Part shown: positions 8,835-17,900 of the stretch, one piece after another
Numbering within the stretch: the stretch's first letter is position 1
Layout: every line of letters starts with the position of its first letter
Source: JBOCEF01 sp047610385
Lineage (GTDB): Bacteria > Pseudomonadota > Alphaproteobacteria > Rhodobacterales > Rhodobacteraceae
Reading direction: 5' to 3'
DNA length: 47,868 nt
Assembly (NCBI GenBank): GCA_047610385.1
Contig: JBLGAC010000030.1
Coordinates: forward strand, 1-47,868
Position numbers and translations under genes: made by a program
Notes under the pieces: model-generated
Database searches by the model: none
The model's input: only the letters and a program-made list of their open reading frames with translations
What the model was told of the DNA's origin: nothing

Positions 8835-9566
8835 TCAGCTGTCATCGTCGGGGCTGCGGTCTTGGGTCTCGGCGTGGGGGCCGCGGGGGCGGTCGGCACT
8901 GATGATCGTGCCGCGCACCAGGTAGTGGGTCAGCTCTGCGATATGGGTGGCGTGGTCGCCGATCCGTTCAAGGTTCTTGGCGATGAACAGGTAATGCGAT
9001 CCCACGGTGATCGTGCGTGGGTCCTCCATCATGTAGGTCACCAGCTCGCGGAACAGGGCGTTGTAAAGCTCGTCGATCTCCACGTCGCGGCGCCAGATGC
9101 CAAGGGCGGCTTCGACATCGCGCGACGTGAACGCATCGAGCGCTTCGGAGAATTGGCGCTGCACCTCGCGCCCCATCCGCACCACCGAGGACGTGAGCCG
9201 CTGGGGTTTGGAGCGGCTCAGATCCGTGCCGCGCCGGGCGATGGATTTCGACAGATCCCCCACCCGTTCCAGCGTTGAGGACATCTTGAGCGCGGCGATC
9301 AGCAGCCGCAGGTCCAGCGCCATCGGCTGGCGCAGCGCGAGTGTCCGGGTGACCATTTCATCGGTGGCCAGTTCCAGCTCATCCAGCCGCTTGTCGCGGG
9401 CGATCACTGCCTCACACATCGCCAGATCGCGCCGCTCGACGCCCTCAAGCGCCTGCGAAAGCATATCTTCCGCGATCCCACCCATTTCGGCGAGCCGCGC
9501 GAGAACCGCCATCAGGTCGTCATCGAACGCTGAGACGATGTGGCCGCCATTGTCTTTGCTGTGCAT
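8835..9566 (-). CDS. phoU: Phosphate transport regulator PhoU
   Basis: A 243-residue all-helical protein made of two PhoU three-helix bundles. The repeat is visible as paired acidic helices: EAVIARDKRLDELELATDE in the first half and the EIDELYNALFRELVTYMMED / NLERIGDHATHIAE motifs in the second. PhoU links the PstSCAB transporter to the PhoR kinase and keeps the Pho regulon off when phosphate is plentiful. It lies between pstB (38 bp upstream) and phoB (30 bp downstream). A GGGAAG site precedes the ATG by 8 nt. Confidence 0.95.
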   Translation of the reverse strand: MHSKDNGGHIVSAFDDDLMAVLARLAEMGGIAEDMLSQALEGVERRDLAMCEAVIARDKRLDELELATDEMVTRTLALRQPMALDLRLLIAALKMSSTLERVGDLSKSIARRGTDLSRSKPQRLTSSVVRMGREVQRQFSEALDAFTSRDVEAALGIWRRDVEIDELYNALFRELVTYMMEDPRTITVGSHYLFIAKNLERIGDHATHIAELTHYLVRGTIISADRPRGPHAETQDRSPDDDS

Positions 9567-9604
9567 GTCAGGTCTTCCCGAAAAATAAGGGTGCGGCGCG
9601 CGCG

Positions 9605-10402
9605 TCAGCCGAAGCGGCCGGTGATGTAGCCTTGGGTGCGCTGATCTTCGGGGTTGGTGAAGATCTTGGACGTGTCGCCGTATTCAACGATCACGCCCAG
9701 ATGGAAAAACGCGGTCTTTTGACTGACGCGCGCGGCCTGCTGCATGGAATGGGTGACGATCACCACCGAATAATTCGTGCGCAGCTCATCAATCAACTCC
9801 TCAACCTGCGCGGTGGCGATGGGGTCGAGGGCTGAGCACGGCTCGTCCATCAGCAGCACCTCTGGCGCGGTGGCGATGGCGCGGGCGATGCACAGGCGCT
9901 GCTGCTGGCCGCCCGACAGGCTGGTGCCCGGGGCGTCGAGCCGGTCTTTGACCTCGTTCCAGATCGCGGCGCGGCGCAAGGACTGCTCCACCACCTGGTC
10001 CAGTTCAGACTTGTTCGCGGTCAGCCCGTGGATGCGCGGGCCGTAGGCGACATTGTCGAAGATCGATTTGGGGAACGGGTTGGGCTTTTGGAACACCATG
10101 CCAACCCGGGCGCGCAGCTGCACCGGATCGATGTCCTTGTCGTAGATGTCGGCGCCGTCCAGCAGGATCTGGCCGGTCACTTTGCAGATGTCGATGGTGT
10201 CGTTCATCCGGTTGATGCACCGCAGGAACGTGGACTTGCCGCAGCCCGACGGGCCGATAAAGGCGGTGACGGTGTTGGCCAGAATGTCCACCGATACGTC
10301 TTTGATGGCCTGGTTGGTGCCATAATGGACGTTGACGTCCTTTGCCTGGATTTTGATATCGCGTTGGTCCACACCGGCCTCGCTCAGTCGCATGTTGGTC
10401 AT
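9605..10402 (-). CDS. pstB: Phosphate ABC transporter ATP-binding protein PstB
   Basis: ATPase subunit of the high-affinity phosphate importer. With the chosen start it has 265 residues: Walker A GPSGCGKST (50-58), signature LSGGQQQRLCIARAI (about 160-174), Walker B VLLMDEP and the switch histidine in VIVTHSMQQA. The C terminus (TEDQRTQ-like NPEDQRTQGYITGRFG) is typical of PstB. The ATG at 10402 has AGGA about 9 nt upstream and gives the usual length. ATG 10432 or GTG 10444, the latter overlapping the end of pstA, would give slightly longer forms. Located between pstA and phoU. Confidence 0.95.
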   Translation of the reverse strand: MTNMRLSEAGVDQRDIKIQAKDVNVHYGTNQAIKDVSVDILANTVTAFIGPSGCGKSTFLRCINRMNDTIDICKVTGQILLDGADIYDKDIDPVQLRARVGMVFQKPNPFPKSIFDNVAYGPRIHGLTANKSELDQVVEQSLRRAAIWNEVKDRLDAPGTSLSGGQQQRLCIARAIATAPEVLLMDEPCSALDPIATAQVEELIDELRTNYSVVIVTHSMQQAARVSQKTAFFHLGVIVEYGDTSKIFTNPEDQRTQGYITGRFG

Positions 10403-10437
10403 CGGGTCAATCCTGTTATCACGCGGCGCCATCGGGA

Positions 10438-12213
10438 TCACCACCGGCGCTCAAAGCGTTTGCGCAGGAACACGGCCAGCGCGTTCATGGCGACGAGGAA
10501 GAACAGCAGCACGCAGATTGCCGCTGCGGTGCGCGCCTCAAAGGCGCGTTCGGGAAAATCGGACCAGCGGAACACCTGAACCGGAAGCACGGTGGCGCTG
10601 TCGGTGATGCCTGTGGGCACGTCGACGATGAAGGCCACCATGCCGATCATGATCAGCGGCGCGGTTTCGCCAAGCGCTTGCGCCATGCCGATGATGGTCC
10701 CGGTCAGAATGCCCGGCATTGCCAGCGGAAACACATGGTGGAACGCGGTCTGCAACTTGCTGGCCCCGACCCCCAGCGCCGCATCGCGGATCGATGGCGG
10801 CACCGCGCGGATCGACGCGCGTGCGGCGATGATGATGGTTGGCAGCGTCATCAGCGCCAGCACCAGCCCGCCCGCCAGCGGCGCGGATCTGGGCACAAAC
10901 CCGCCGATGCGCACCCCCAGAATGTCGATGCCCGCCACAAAGATCGCCAGCCCCAGCAGGCCGAACACGATCGATGGCACCGCGGCGAGGTTGTTGATGT
11001 TCACCTCAATGAAATCGGTCAGGCGGGTCTTGGGGGCGAATTCTTCTAGGTAGATCGCCGCCGACACGCCGATTGGAAAGGCGATGCAGAACGTGACCAG
11101 CATGGTCCAGAACGACCCGACCGCGGCGCCCCAGATGCCCGCCAGCTCTGCCTCCCGGCTGTCGCCGCCGGTGAAAAAGCGGGTGTTGAACGTCGTCTCC
11201 ACCACGCCATCGCTGCGCAGGGTTTCGACCATCACAACCTGCCTGTCCGACACTTTGCGCGCATCTTCGGGCACTGAAAGCACATGCAGCGTCCAAGCCC
11301 CCGCCGCCGCGTCGCCGGGCAGGATCCAGTCGCCGGTCAGGCGGTTGTCGGCCACGCGGGTCGCCTTGATCCAGCCACCGCCGATTTCCACCAGGATTGA
11401 GGGCAGGTCGCTTCCCATGTCTTCCTCGCCGCCGGGACGGGCAGCGCGGGTTTCCAGATCGTCAGCCTGCGCGATCAGCACGTCGCGGGCGGCGCCATAG
11501 GCCAGCGCTTCGGACAGCTTGACCGCGCGCACCGCTTCGTCGGTGGCGGCGGCAGCCTCAGCGGTGCGCACGGCGCGGCCGTTGTCCTGGCGCGCGGCCT
11601 GACGGTGCAGGATGCGGGCGCGGACCAGCAGCGCCTCTTTGACCACAGCAAGCTGCACGCTGAAATCATCGGAGGATGACGTGAGCGTCACCGCATCGCC
11701 TTCGCCCGTCACCGTGATCTGACCAGCGGTTTCCACCACCCGCAAGGTCCCGAACGCACCCTTGAGGTAGAGATCCGTGTCGTCTGACGCCAGCAGCCTG
11801 CGCCCGCCCGTGGTGCCGATCATCGCGGGATCGGCCAGCACCTCTTGGCGCAATTCGAAATTCGCGCCGCCTGAGATGATGCCATAAAGCTCTCGCCGGT
11901 CCTTGCGCCCGGACATCGAGGGAAAGCGCACCTTCAGCGCATCCTTGACGATGCCGTCGTAATCGGCGCGCGCGGGGTCTTCGCTGATTTCAGCGGCGGT
12001 CAGCGGCACCTCCAGCGTGATGTAGCTTTCGGTCATCGCCAGCCCGGCCTTGCCAACCACCGACCACAGCAGCGTCAGCAGCGCCAGCCCGGCAAACGAT
12101 ATCGCCGCGATGCCGTAAGCCTTCAGCCGGGTTTCAGCCGCACGACGCTTTTTCAGCCGTGCCCGAGACGCCGTGGACCCGTGATGCGTCGAAAGTTCGG
12201 TCATGTTCACCAT
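10438..12213 (-). CDS. pstA: Phosphate ABC transporter permease PstA (long form)
   Basis: A 591-residue inner-membrane permease, about twice the length of the enterobacterial protein. One N-terminal helix (near residues 34-56) is followed by a large extracytoplasmic region (about 60-330) matching the DUF3333-type extension of alphaproteobacterial PstA. The C-terminal permease domain then carries the EAA-type loop (RDAALGVGASKLQTAFHHV). It pairs with PstC. The ATG at 12213 lies 12 bp after the pstC stop, with a GAGG site overlapping that stop codon, suggesting translational coupling. Confidence 0.95.
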   Translation of the reverse strand: MVNMTELSTHHGSTASRARLKKRRAAETRLKAYGIAAISFAGLALLTLLWSVVGKAGLAMTESYITLEVPLTAAEISEDPARADYDGIVKDALKVRFPSMSGRKDRRELYGIISGGANFELRQEVLADPAMIGTTGGRRLLASDDTDLYLKGAFGTLRVVETAGQITVTGEGDAVTLTSSSDDFSVQLAVVKEALLVRARILHRQAARQDNGRAVRTAEAAAATDEAVRAVKLSEALAYGAARDVLIAQADDLETRAARPGGEEDMGSDLPSILVEIGGGWIKATRVADNRLTGDWILPGDAAAGAWTLHVLSVPEDARKVSDRQVVMVETLRSDGVVETTFNTRFFTGGDSREAELAGIWGAAVGSFWTMLVTFCIAFPIGVSAAIYLEEFAPKTRLTDFIEVNINNLAAVPSIVFGLLGLAIFVAGIDILGVRIGGFVPRSAPLAGGLVLALMTLPTIIIAARASIRAVPPSIRDAALGVGASKLQTAFHHVFPLAMPGILTGTIIGMAQALGETAPLIMIGMVAFIVDVPTGITDSATVLPVQVFRWSDFPERAFEARTAAAICVLLFFLVAMNALAVFLRKRFERRW

Positions 12214-12225
12214 GGTTCCGGGCCC

Positions 12226-13602
12226 TCAGTCGTACATTTCGCGGTATTTGCGGACGATCCGCAACGCGATCACGTTCAGCGCCAGCGTGACGCAGAACAG
12301 GGTGAACCCGAGCGTGAAGGCCGGGCCCGCGGCCACCGATGCCTCGGTGTCGCCGGTGATCAGCATGACGATCTGCACCGTCACCGTGGTCACCGCCTCC
12401 AGGGGGTTCAGCGTCAGGTTCGCGCCTTGGCCTGCGGCCATCACCACGATCATGGTTTCCCCGATGGCACGGCTGACGCCCAGCAGCAGCGCCGACACGA
12501 TGCCCGGCAGGGCGGCGGGCAGCACCACTTGGCGGATGGTTTCGGCCTTGGTGGCGCCCAGCCCATAGGACCCGTCGCGCAAGGATTGGGGCACCGCATT
12601 GATCACATCGTCGGACAAGGATGACACGAAGGGGATGATCATGATCCCCATCACCAGACCCGCGGCCAGCGCGGATTCTGACGCGACGTCCAGCCCGATC
12701 CCTTCGCCCATCCCGCGGATGAACGGGGCGACGGTGATCGCAGCAAAAAACCCGTATACCACGGTGGGAATACCGGCGAGGATTTCAAGCATCGGCTTGG
12801 CCCAGGCCCGCACGGTGGGGGATGCAAAATCGCTCAGGTAGATCGCGGCGAACAGCCCGACGGGCGCGGCCACCAGCATGGCGATGGTGGTGATCAGCAA
12901 CGTCCCGACGAACAGCGGCAGGAAGCCGACTTTTTCGGGGTCCATCTTGCCCGCACTGACGCCCGAAAGCGGCGACCAAGTGGTGCCAAACAGAAAGTCG
13001 TCCACCTGCCAGCCGATGTTGTCGAAGAAAATCAGCGTCTCGCCCACAAGGCTGAGCACAATGCCGATCGTGGTCAGCACCGCCACGGCGGCGGAGGCCC
13101 ACAGCGCGCCGCGGATGATCCCCTCAGCGCGGTTGCGGGCACGAAACTTCATCGAGACGCATCCGCTTGTGCGCAGGAACGCCAAGGCAACCGCCCCGGC
13201 AGTCAGCGCCAGCGAGGACCCGATGCGAACCGTCTCCAGCGTGTCGAACCGCACGGCGATGGTTTCGCGCAGCGGGTCGGTCATGGTCGGGATGCCGCCG
13301 CGCGCAATGGCCTGCGCGTCTGACAGAATCCGCTGCACCTCAATGCGCAGCAGGGTCGGGTCGGCGGCGGAAATGTCGTTGGACAGCAGTGCGTCGGTCA
13401 TCGCGCCACCCGCGACGGACAGCACGGTCAACGTGGTCATGCCCGCCAGCAGCACCCAAAGCGCGCTGTAAAGCCCGTGATAGCTGGGGCGCGAATGCAT
13501 TTGGGCATAAGCACTGCCTGCGATGGCGACCGCTTTGCCGCGCACCATGACATAGGCGGCAGCGGCGGCGATCATCACGGCAAGCACGGCGACGGTCAGC
13601 AT
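12226..13602 (-). CDS. pstC: Phosphate ABC transporter permease PstC
   Basis: A 458-residue membrane permease subunit. It has an N-terminal helix (LTVAVLAVMIAAAAAYVMV), an extra periplasmic segment and the transport domain with the coupling motif RDGSYGLGATKAETIRQVVLP cut by membrane helices. Together with PstA it forms the channel through which PstS-delivered phosphate passes. The ATG at 13602 has GGAG 8 nt upstream; upstream in-frame codons encode a proline/arginine-rich stretch without support. It follows pstS after 113 bp that hold two stem-loops. Confidence 0.94.
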   Translation of the reverse strand: MLTVAVLAVMIAAAAAYVMVRGKAVAIAGSAYAQMHSRPSYHGLYSALWVLLAGMTTLTVLSVAGGAMTDALLSNDISAADPTLLRIEVQRILSDAQAIARGGIPTMTDPLRETIAVRFDTLETVRIGSSLALTAGAVALAFLRTSGCVSMKFRARNRAEGIIRGALWASAAVAVLTTIGIVLSLVGETLIFFDNIGWQVDDFLFGTTWSPLSGVSAGKMDPEKVGFLPLFVGTLLITTIAMLVAAPVGLFAAIYLSDFASPTVRAWAKPMLEILAGIPTVVYGFFAAITVAPFIRGMGEGIGLDVASESALAAGLVMGIMIIPFVSSLSDDVINAVPQSLRDGSYGLGATKAETIRQVVLPAALPGIVSALLLGVSRAIGETMIVVMAAGQGANLTLNPLEAVTTVTVQIVMLITGDTEASVAAGPAFTLGFTLFCVTLALNVIALRIVRKYREMYD

Positions 13603-13652
13603 GGCGAACTCCGGCAGGCAGGGTGGCGGCGCACGAGGGCGGCGCAAACGAA

Positions 13653-13707
13653 GACCCGCGCCCGTAAAAAGGGGCGCGGGTCATGGTGGGCGGGCCGAAG
13701 CCCGCCC
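13653..13707 (-). terminator. Two stem-loops between pstS and pstC (attenuator or mRNA stabiliser)
   Basis: In transcript order (minus strand) the first hairpin, GGGCGGGC-TTCG-GCCCGCCC, has a UUCG tetraloop and lies about 10 bp after the pstS stop. The second is an 11-bp perfect stem (GACCCGCGCCC / GGGCGCGGGTC) with TTTTT inside its loop. No T-tract follows either stem. The likely roles are partial termination or protection of the pstS message, giving more binding protein than permease. Confidence 0.6.
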
Positions 13708-13715
13708 TTTGGGGA

Positions 13716-14705
13716 TCAGTGCAGGTCGGCGGCCGAGAGCTGGTCAAGCGCCATCGCCGATTTGGCGTTGGCTTCGAACTTGTCCTCGGGCAGCGGGATC
13801 AGGCCCTTGTCGACCAGGTAGCCTTCGTCGCCCGCGGCGCGGTCAGAGACGAATTCCGCGATATATTCCATGATGCCGGGGATCACGCCCACATGGGCCT
13901 TTTTGACGTAGAAATACAGCGAGCGGGACACTGAATAGCTGCCATCGGCGATGTTTTCAAAGGTCGGCTCAACGCCTTCAACGGTCGACCCTTTCAGCTT
14001 GTCCGAGTTCTGGTCGAGGAACGAAAACCCGAACACCCCAAGGGCGGAGGGGTTCGCGGTCAGCTTGGACACGATCAGGTTGTCGTTCTCGCCGCTTTCG
14101 ACATAGGCACCGTCTTCGCGGATATGCGCGCCGGATTCTTTGCAATCCGCGCCGCCGGCATCGTTGCAGCCTTCGACCATGACCAGCTCTTCAAACGCAT
14201 CGCGGGTGCCTGAGGACGGGGGCGGGCCGAGCACTTCGATCTTGATCGCGGGCAGTGACGGGTCAATGTCTGACCACAGGGTCGGTCGGGGACCAGTGTC
14301 GGCCAGCGCGGCCCAGATCTGGGCGCGGGTCAGGGCAAAGACCGGCGCGGTCTTGGCATTGGCAACCACGATGCCGTCAAAGCCGACGACGACTTCGGTG
14401 AAATCGGTGACGCCGTTATCAAGGCAGAGCTGATGCTCCTTGGCCTTCATGCGGCGTGAGGAATTGGTGATGTCCGGGTGCTCTTCGCCGACGCCCGCGC
14501 AGAACAGCTTCAGGCCGCCGCCTGACCCGGTGGATTCGACAACCGGGGTCGCGAAATCAGTGGTCTTGCCGAACTGCTCAGCCACCGCAGTTGAAAACGG
14601 GAACACGGTCGAGGAGCCGACGATGCGGATCTGGTCGCGGGCCGAAGCGGCACCGGCAACAAGCGCGGCGGCGGCAGCAAGGGCGAGGATGCGGGAGGTT
14701 TTCAC
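13716..14705 (-). CDS. pstS: Periplasmic phosphate-binding protein PstS
   Basis: A 329-residue protein with a Sec signal peptide (ILALAAAAALVAGAASA, cleavage near residue 22). The phosphate-binding motifs include IRIVGSSTVFPFS, ESTGSGGGLKLFCAG and the serine/arginine loop GPPPSSGTRDAFEELV. It delivers phosphate to PstCA. The start is GTG at 14705 with GGAG 8 nt upstream. First gene of the operon, preceded by a tandem Pho-box-like array, so expression should rise under phosphate starvation through PhoB. Confidence 0.95.
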   Translation of the reverse strand: MKTSRILALAAAAALVAGAASARDQIRIVGSSTVFPFSTAVAEQFGKTTDFATPVVESTGSGGGLKLFCAGVGEEHPDITNSSRRMKAKEHQLCLDNGVTDFTEVVVGFDGIVVANAKTAPVFALTRAQIWAALADTGPRPTLWSDIDPSLPAIKIEVLGPPPSSGTRDAFEELVMVEGCNDAGGADCKESGAHIREDGAYVESGENDNLIVSKLTANPSALGVFGFSFLDQNSDKLKGSTVEGVEPTFENIADGSYSVSRSLYFYVKKAHVGVIPGIMEYIAEFVSDRAAGDEGYLVDKGLIPLPEDKFEANAKSAMALDQLSAADLH

Positions 14706-14795
14706 GGGTCGATCTCCGATCGTTCGGGGTGTCGCATTCGCGCCGAAGACGGCCTGTCCGGCCCCGGCTTCACGGGTTCTTGCTAACCCTGAGCA

Positions 14796-14835
14796 GCGAC
14801 ACTTGGATCACAGAACGGCGAAGGTTTTGTGACAG
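14796..14835 (-). promoter_or_regulatory. Pho-box-like array upstream of pstS
   Basis: On the minus strand four 7-bp half-sites occur with exact 11-bp spacing: CTGTCAC (14829-14835), CCTTCGC (14818-14824), CTGTGAT (14807-14813) and GTGTCGC (14796-14802). The first spacer is AAAA. Three of the four resemble the PhoB consensus half-site CTGTCAT. The array ends about 90 bp before the pstS start. Confidence 0.7.
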
Positions 14836-14846
14836 TCTAAAATGTT

Positions 14847-14877
14847 GAAAGGGCAGGGAAATTTTCCCCGCCCTTTC
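14847..14877 (-). terminator. Stem-loop terminator after the indolepyruvate oxidoreductase gene
   Basis: Outer arms GAAAGGGC (14847-14854) and GCCCTTTC (14870-14877) plus inner GGGAAA/TTTCCC give a nearly unbroken 31-nt palindrome. On the minus strand it is followed by AACATTTTAG, and it lies between the oxidoreductase stop (14945) and the Pho-box array, insulating pstS from upstream transcription. Confidence 0.65.
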
Positions 14878-14944
14878 ACAGTGTCACACTTGGATGCATC
14901 AGAATCACATGCCCTGGGGCGATTGTGACACCGAATCCAACCGG

Positions 14945-17900
14945 TCAGGCGTGGGTGGACAGCGCGGACACCAGCCCATCCCAGCGGGGCTTTACCGCCG
15001 CGAGGTTGCGCGCCTTGATGTGGCCGTAGCCTTTCACCTCTTGGGCCAGGCCCAAAAGGATGGCGGCGTCGGCGTCGGTCTTGTCGGACAAGGTGCGGGC
15101 GACCAGGCGGCAGGCTTCCTCCATGTCGCCGATCATCGCGCGTTCCTCGCGGCGCTCGGCTGAGCGTCCGAACGGGTCAAGCGCGGTGCCGCGCAGGGAC
15201 TTCATGCGTGTCAGCATGCGGAACCCTTTTTCGATCCACGGCCCGAAGGCGCGCTTGCGGGGCTCTCCCGTAATCGGGTCCAGTTTGGAAATCATCGGGG
15301 GCGCAAGATGATAGACCACCTTTGCATCCCCGGCGAAGTCCCGTTTCAGCATCGCGCGGAAGGCGGGCGACATATGCAGGCGCGCGACCTCATATTCGTC
15401 CTTGTAGGACATGACCTTGCCCAGCGATTGCGCCGCAATGCGTGACAGGGTGCGGCGGCCGGGGGCAAAGGCGTCTTCAGCGGCCTCCACCTCAGCCAGT
15501 GTTTTGATGAAGCGCTTGGCCCAGCGGGCCGACTGATAGTCGGTCAGATGGGCGGTCAGGCGGGTCACCATGTCGGCGTAAGCCTCAATCGCGGGGGCAG
15601 AGGCGGGACGTGCGGCGGTTTTTTCCACCATGTTCCGGTCCTGCGCGATCCAGCGACCCCAGCGGAAAGCGGCCAGGTTCATCTCCACCGCGGCGCCGTT
15701 CAGGCGGATGGCGCGTTCGATCGCATCAATCGACACCGGCAGCGCGCCGGCCTGCGCCGCAACGCCGACCAGCATCAGGTTGGCGCCCATGCCATCGCCC
15801 ACCAGCGCCGTCGCCAGCCCGGCGGTGTCGGCGATGGTCATGTTGTCTGCGCCAAGCTGCGCCGTAAGCCGTGCCGCCAGCGCGTCGGTGTCCGCGCGCG
15901 CAGTCGGCATGCGGGTGAACAGCGGAAGCGGCTCCACCTCTCCGTTCGCGACGCCTAGGGCACCGGGGGCCATCAGCGACAGCGTGTCGTCCGAAGCCGC
16001 CGTCAGCATATCGCACGCAATCAGCGCCGTGGCGCGGGTGCGCGGAATGCGGGCGGGCGTTTCGGTCAGCGGCATCCTGGCCATTTGCAGGTGCGAACTG
16101 ACAGCGCCGTTTTTCTGGGACAGCCCGGTCATGTCCAGCACCAGCGCGTGCAGACCGTCAAGCCGTGCGGCCATGGCCAGCACCGCGCCAACGGTGATCA
16201 CACCCGTGCCGCCAATGCCGGTGATGACCGCGGCAAAGCCATCAATCGGGGCAAGGGCAGGGTCCTTTAGCCCTTCGGGCGGCTGATGCAGGATGCCCTT
16301 GGTTTTGCCCATCAGGGGGTCGGTTTCCTCGCCCTCAATGGTGACAAAGCTGGGGCAGAAGCCTTCGACGCAGCTGTAATCCTTGTTGCAGGCGGTCTGG
16401 TCGATGCGCCGCTTGACGCCCATCGGGGTGTCGAGCGGTTTGATCGCCACGCAGTTGGATTTCAGCCCGCAATCGCCGCAACCCTCGCAGACCGCGGGGT
16501 TGATCATGACGCGTTTCGCCGGATCGGGGAACTTGCCACGTTTGCGGCGGCGGCGTTTTTCGGCCGCGCAGGTCTGCACATAGATCAGGACCGTGGTGCC
16601 TTCGACGTCGCGCATGCGGGTCTGCACCAGCATGTGTTCGGCGCGGTCATGAAAGCTGACCGGGCCTGAAGGCCATTCGCCGTTCGCCTTGGTCCCGTCC
16701 ACGTCGTCTGAGACGACGACGACCTCTTTTACGCCGATTGACAGCACCTGCCGCGCGACGTCGGCAGGAAGGGCGACGTCCTCAATCGCCTGGCCGCCAG
16801 TCATGGCGACCGCGTCATTATAAAGGATCTTATAGGTGATGTTGGTGCCCGCAGCCACGGCGGCCCTGATCGCCAGCATCCCCGAATGGGTGTAGGTCCC
16901 GTCCCCGAGGTTCTGGAACATGTGCTTGCGGCCCACGAACGGCGCGCGGCCGACCCAGTGCATGCCTTCGGCGCCCATCTGGGTGAAATATTCGGTGGTG
17001 TCCTCATCGAACATCACCGACATGCCGTGACAGCCGATGCCGCCCCCGGCTTTTGACCCTTCGGGCAGTTTGGTGGACCGGTTGTGCGGGCAGCCCGCGC
17101 AATACCATGCCGTGCGCGGCAGCGCGGGCGCGTTGCCAAGCAGCTTAGGCACCGGGGGCGGTGCCAGATCTGCGATCCCGGCGGCAGAGCCTTGGCTGGC
17201 AATGGCGGTGGCGACCTGATCGGGGGTCAATTCGCCGACATTGGACAGCAGCTTGACGCCCTGCGGGTCGGTCTTGCCTGACAGCAGGGGCCGCTTTTCA
17301 GAGTTCACCAGCAGGCGTGCCAGCGCGTCTTCAATGATCGGAGCTTTTTCTTCAACCACCAGCACGCGGTCGAACTGCGAGCAGAATTCCAGCAGGCCCT
17401 CGGGTTCAACCGGCCAGACCAGCGACATCTTGTAGACGCCGATGCCGGACGCTGCCGCGCGCTCAGGCGTCAGGCCAAGGCGTGCGAGGCCCGACATCAC
17501 GTCGCCATGGGCCTTGCCCGCAGCGATGATGCCCAGGCGCCCCGGCCCGGTCGGGGCCAGCGTTTCGCGGTTCAGCTTGTTGGCACGGGCATAGGCGACG
17601 ACGCCCGCAAGGCGGTCATGCAGCCGCTGTTCCTGCGCCGCAAACGGCACAAAGCCCGGCGCGTGGTGCAGGGGAATGTCGCAATGGGGTGCCTCGGGCA
17701 GGGTGATGTCCGGGCGCAGTTTGTCCAGCGCAACGGTGGCGGAGCTTTCGGCCGTGTCCGCCACAACCTTCATGGCGATCGGCGCGCCGGAGAACCGCGA
17801 CATGGCAAAAGCGTGCAGCCCCAGCGGGATCAATTCATGCACGTTGGCCGGGAACAGCACCGGCACATGGCCCGAGATCATGATCGGTTCGGACTGATGC

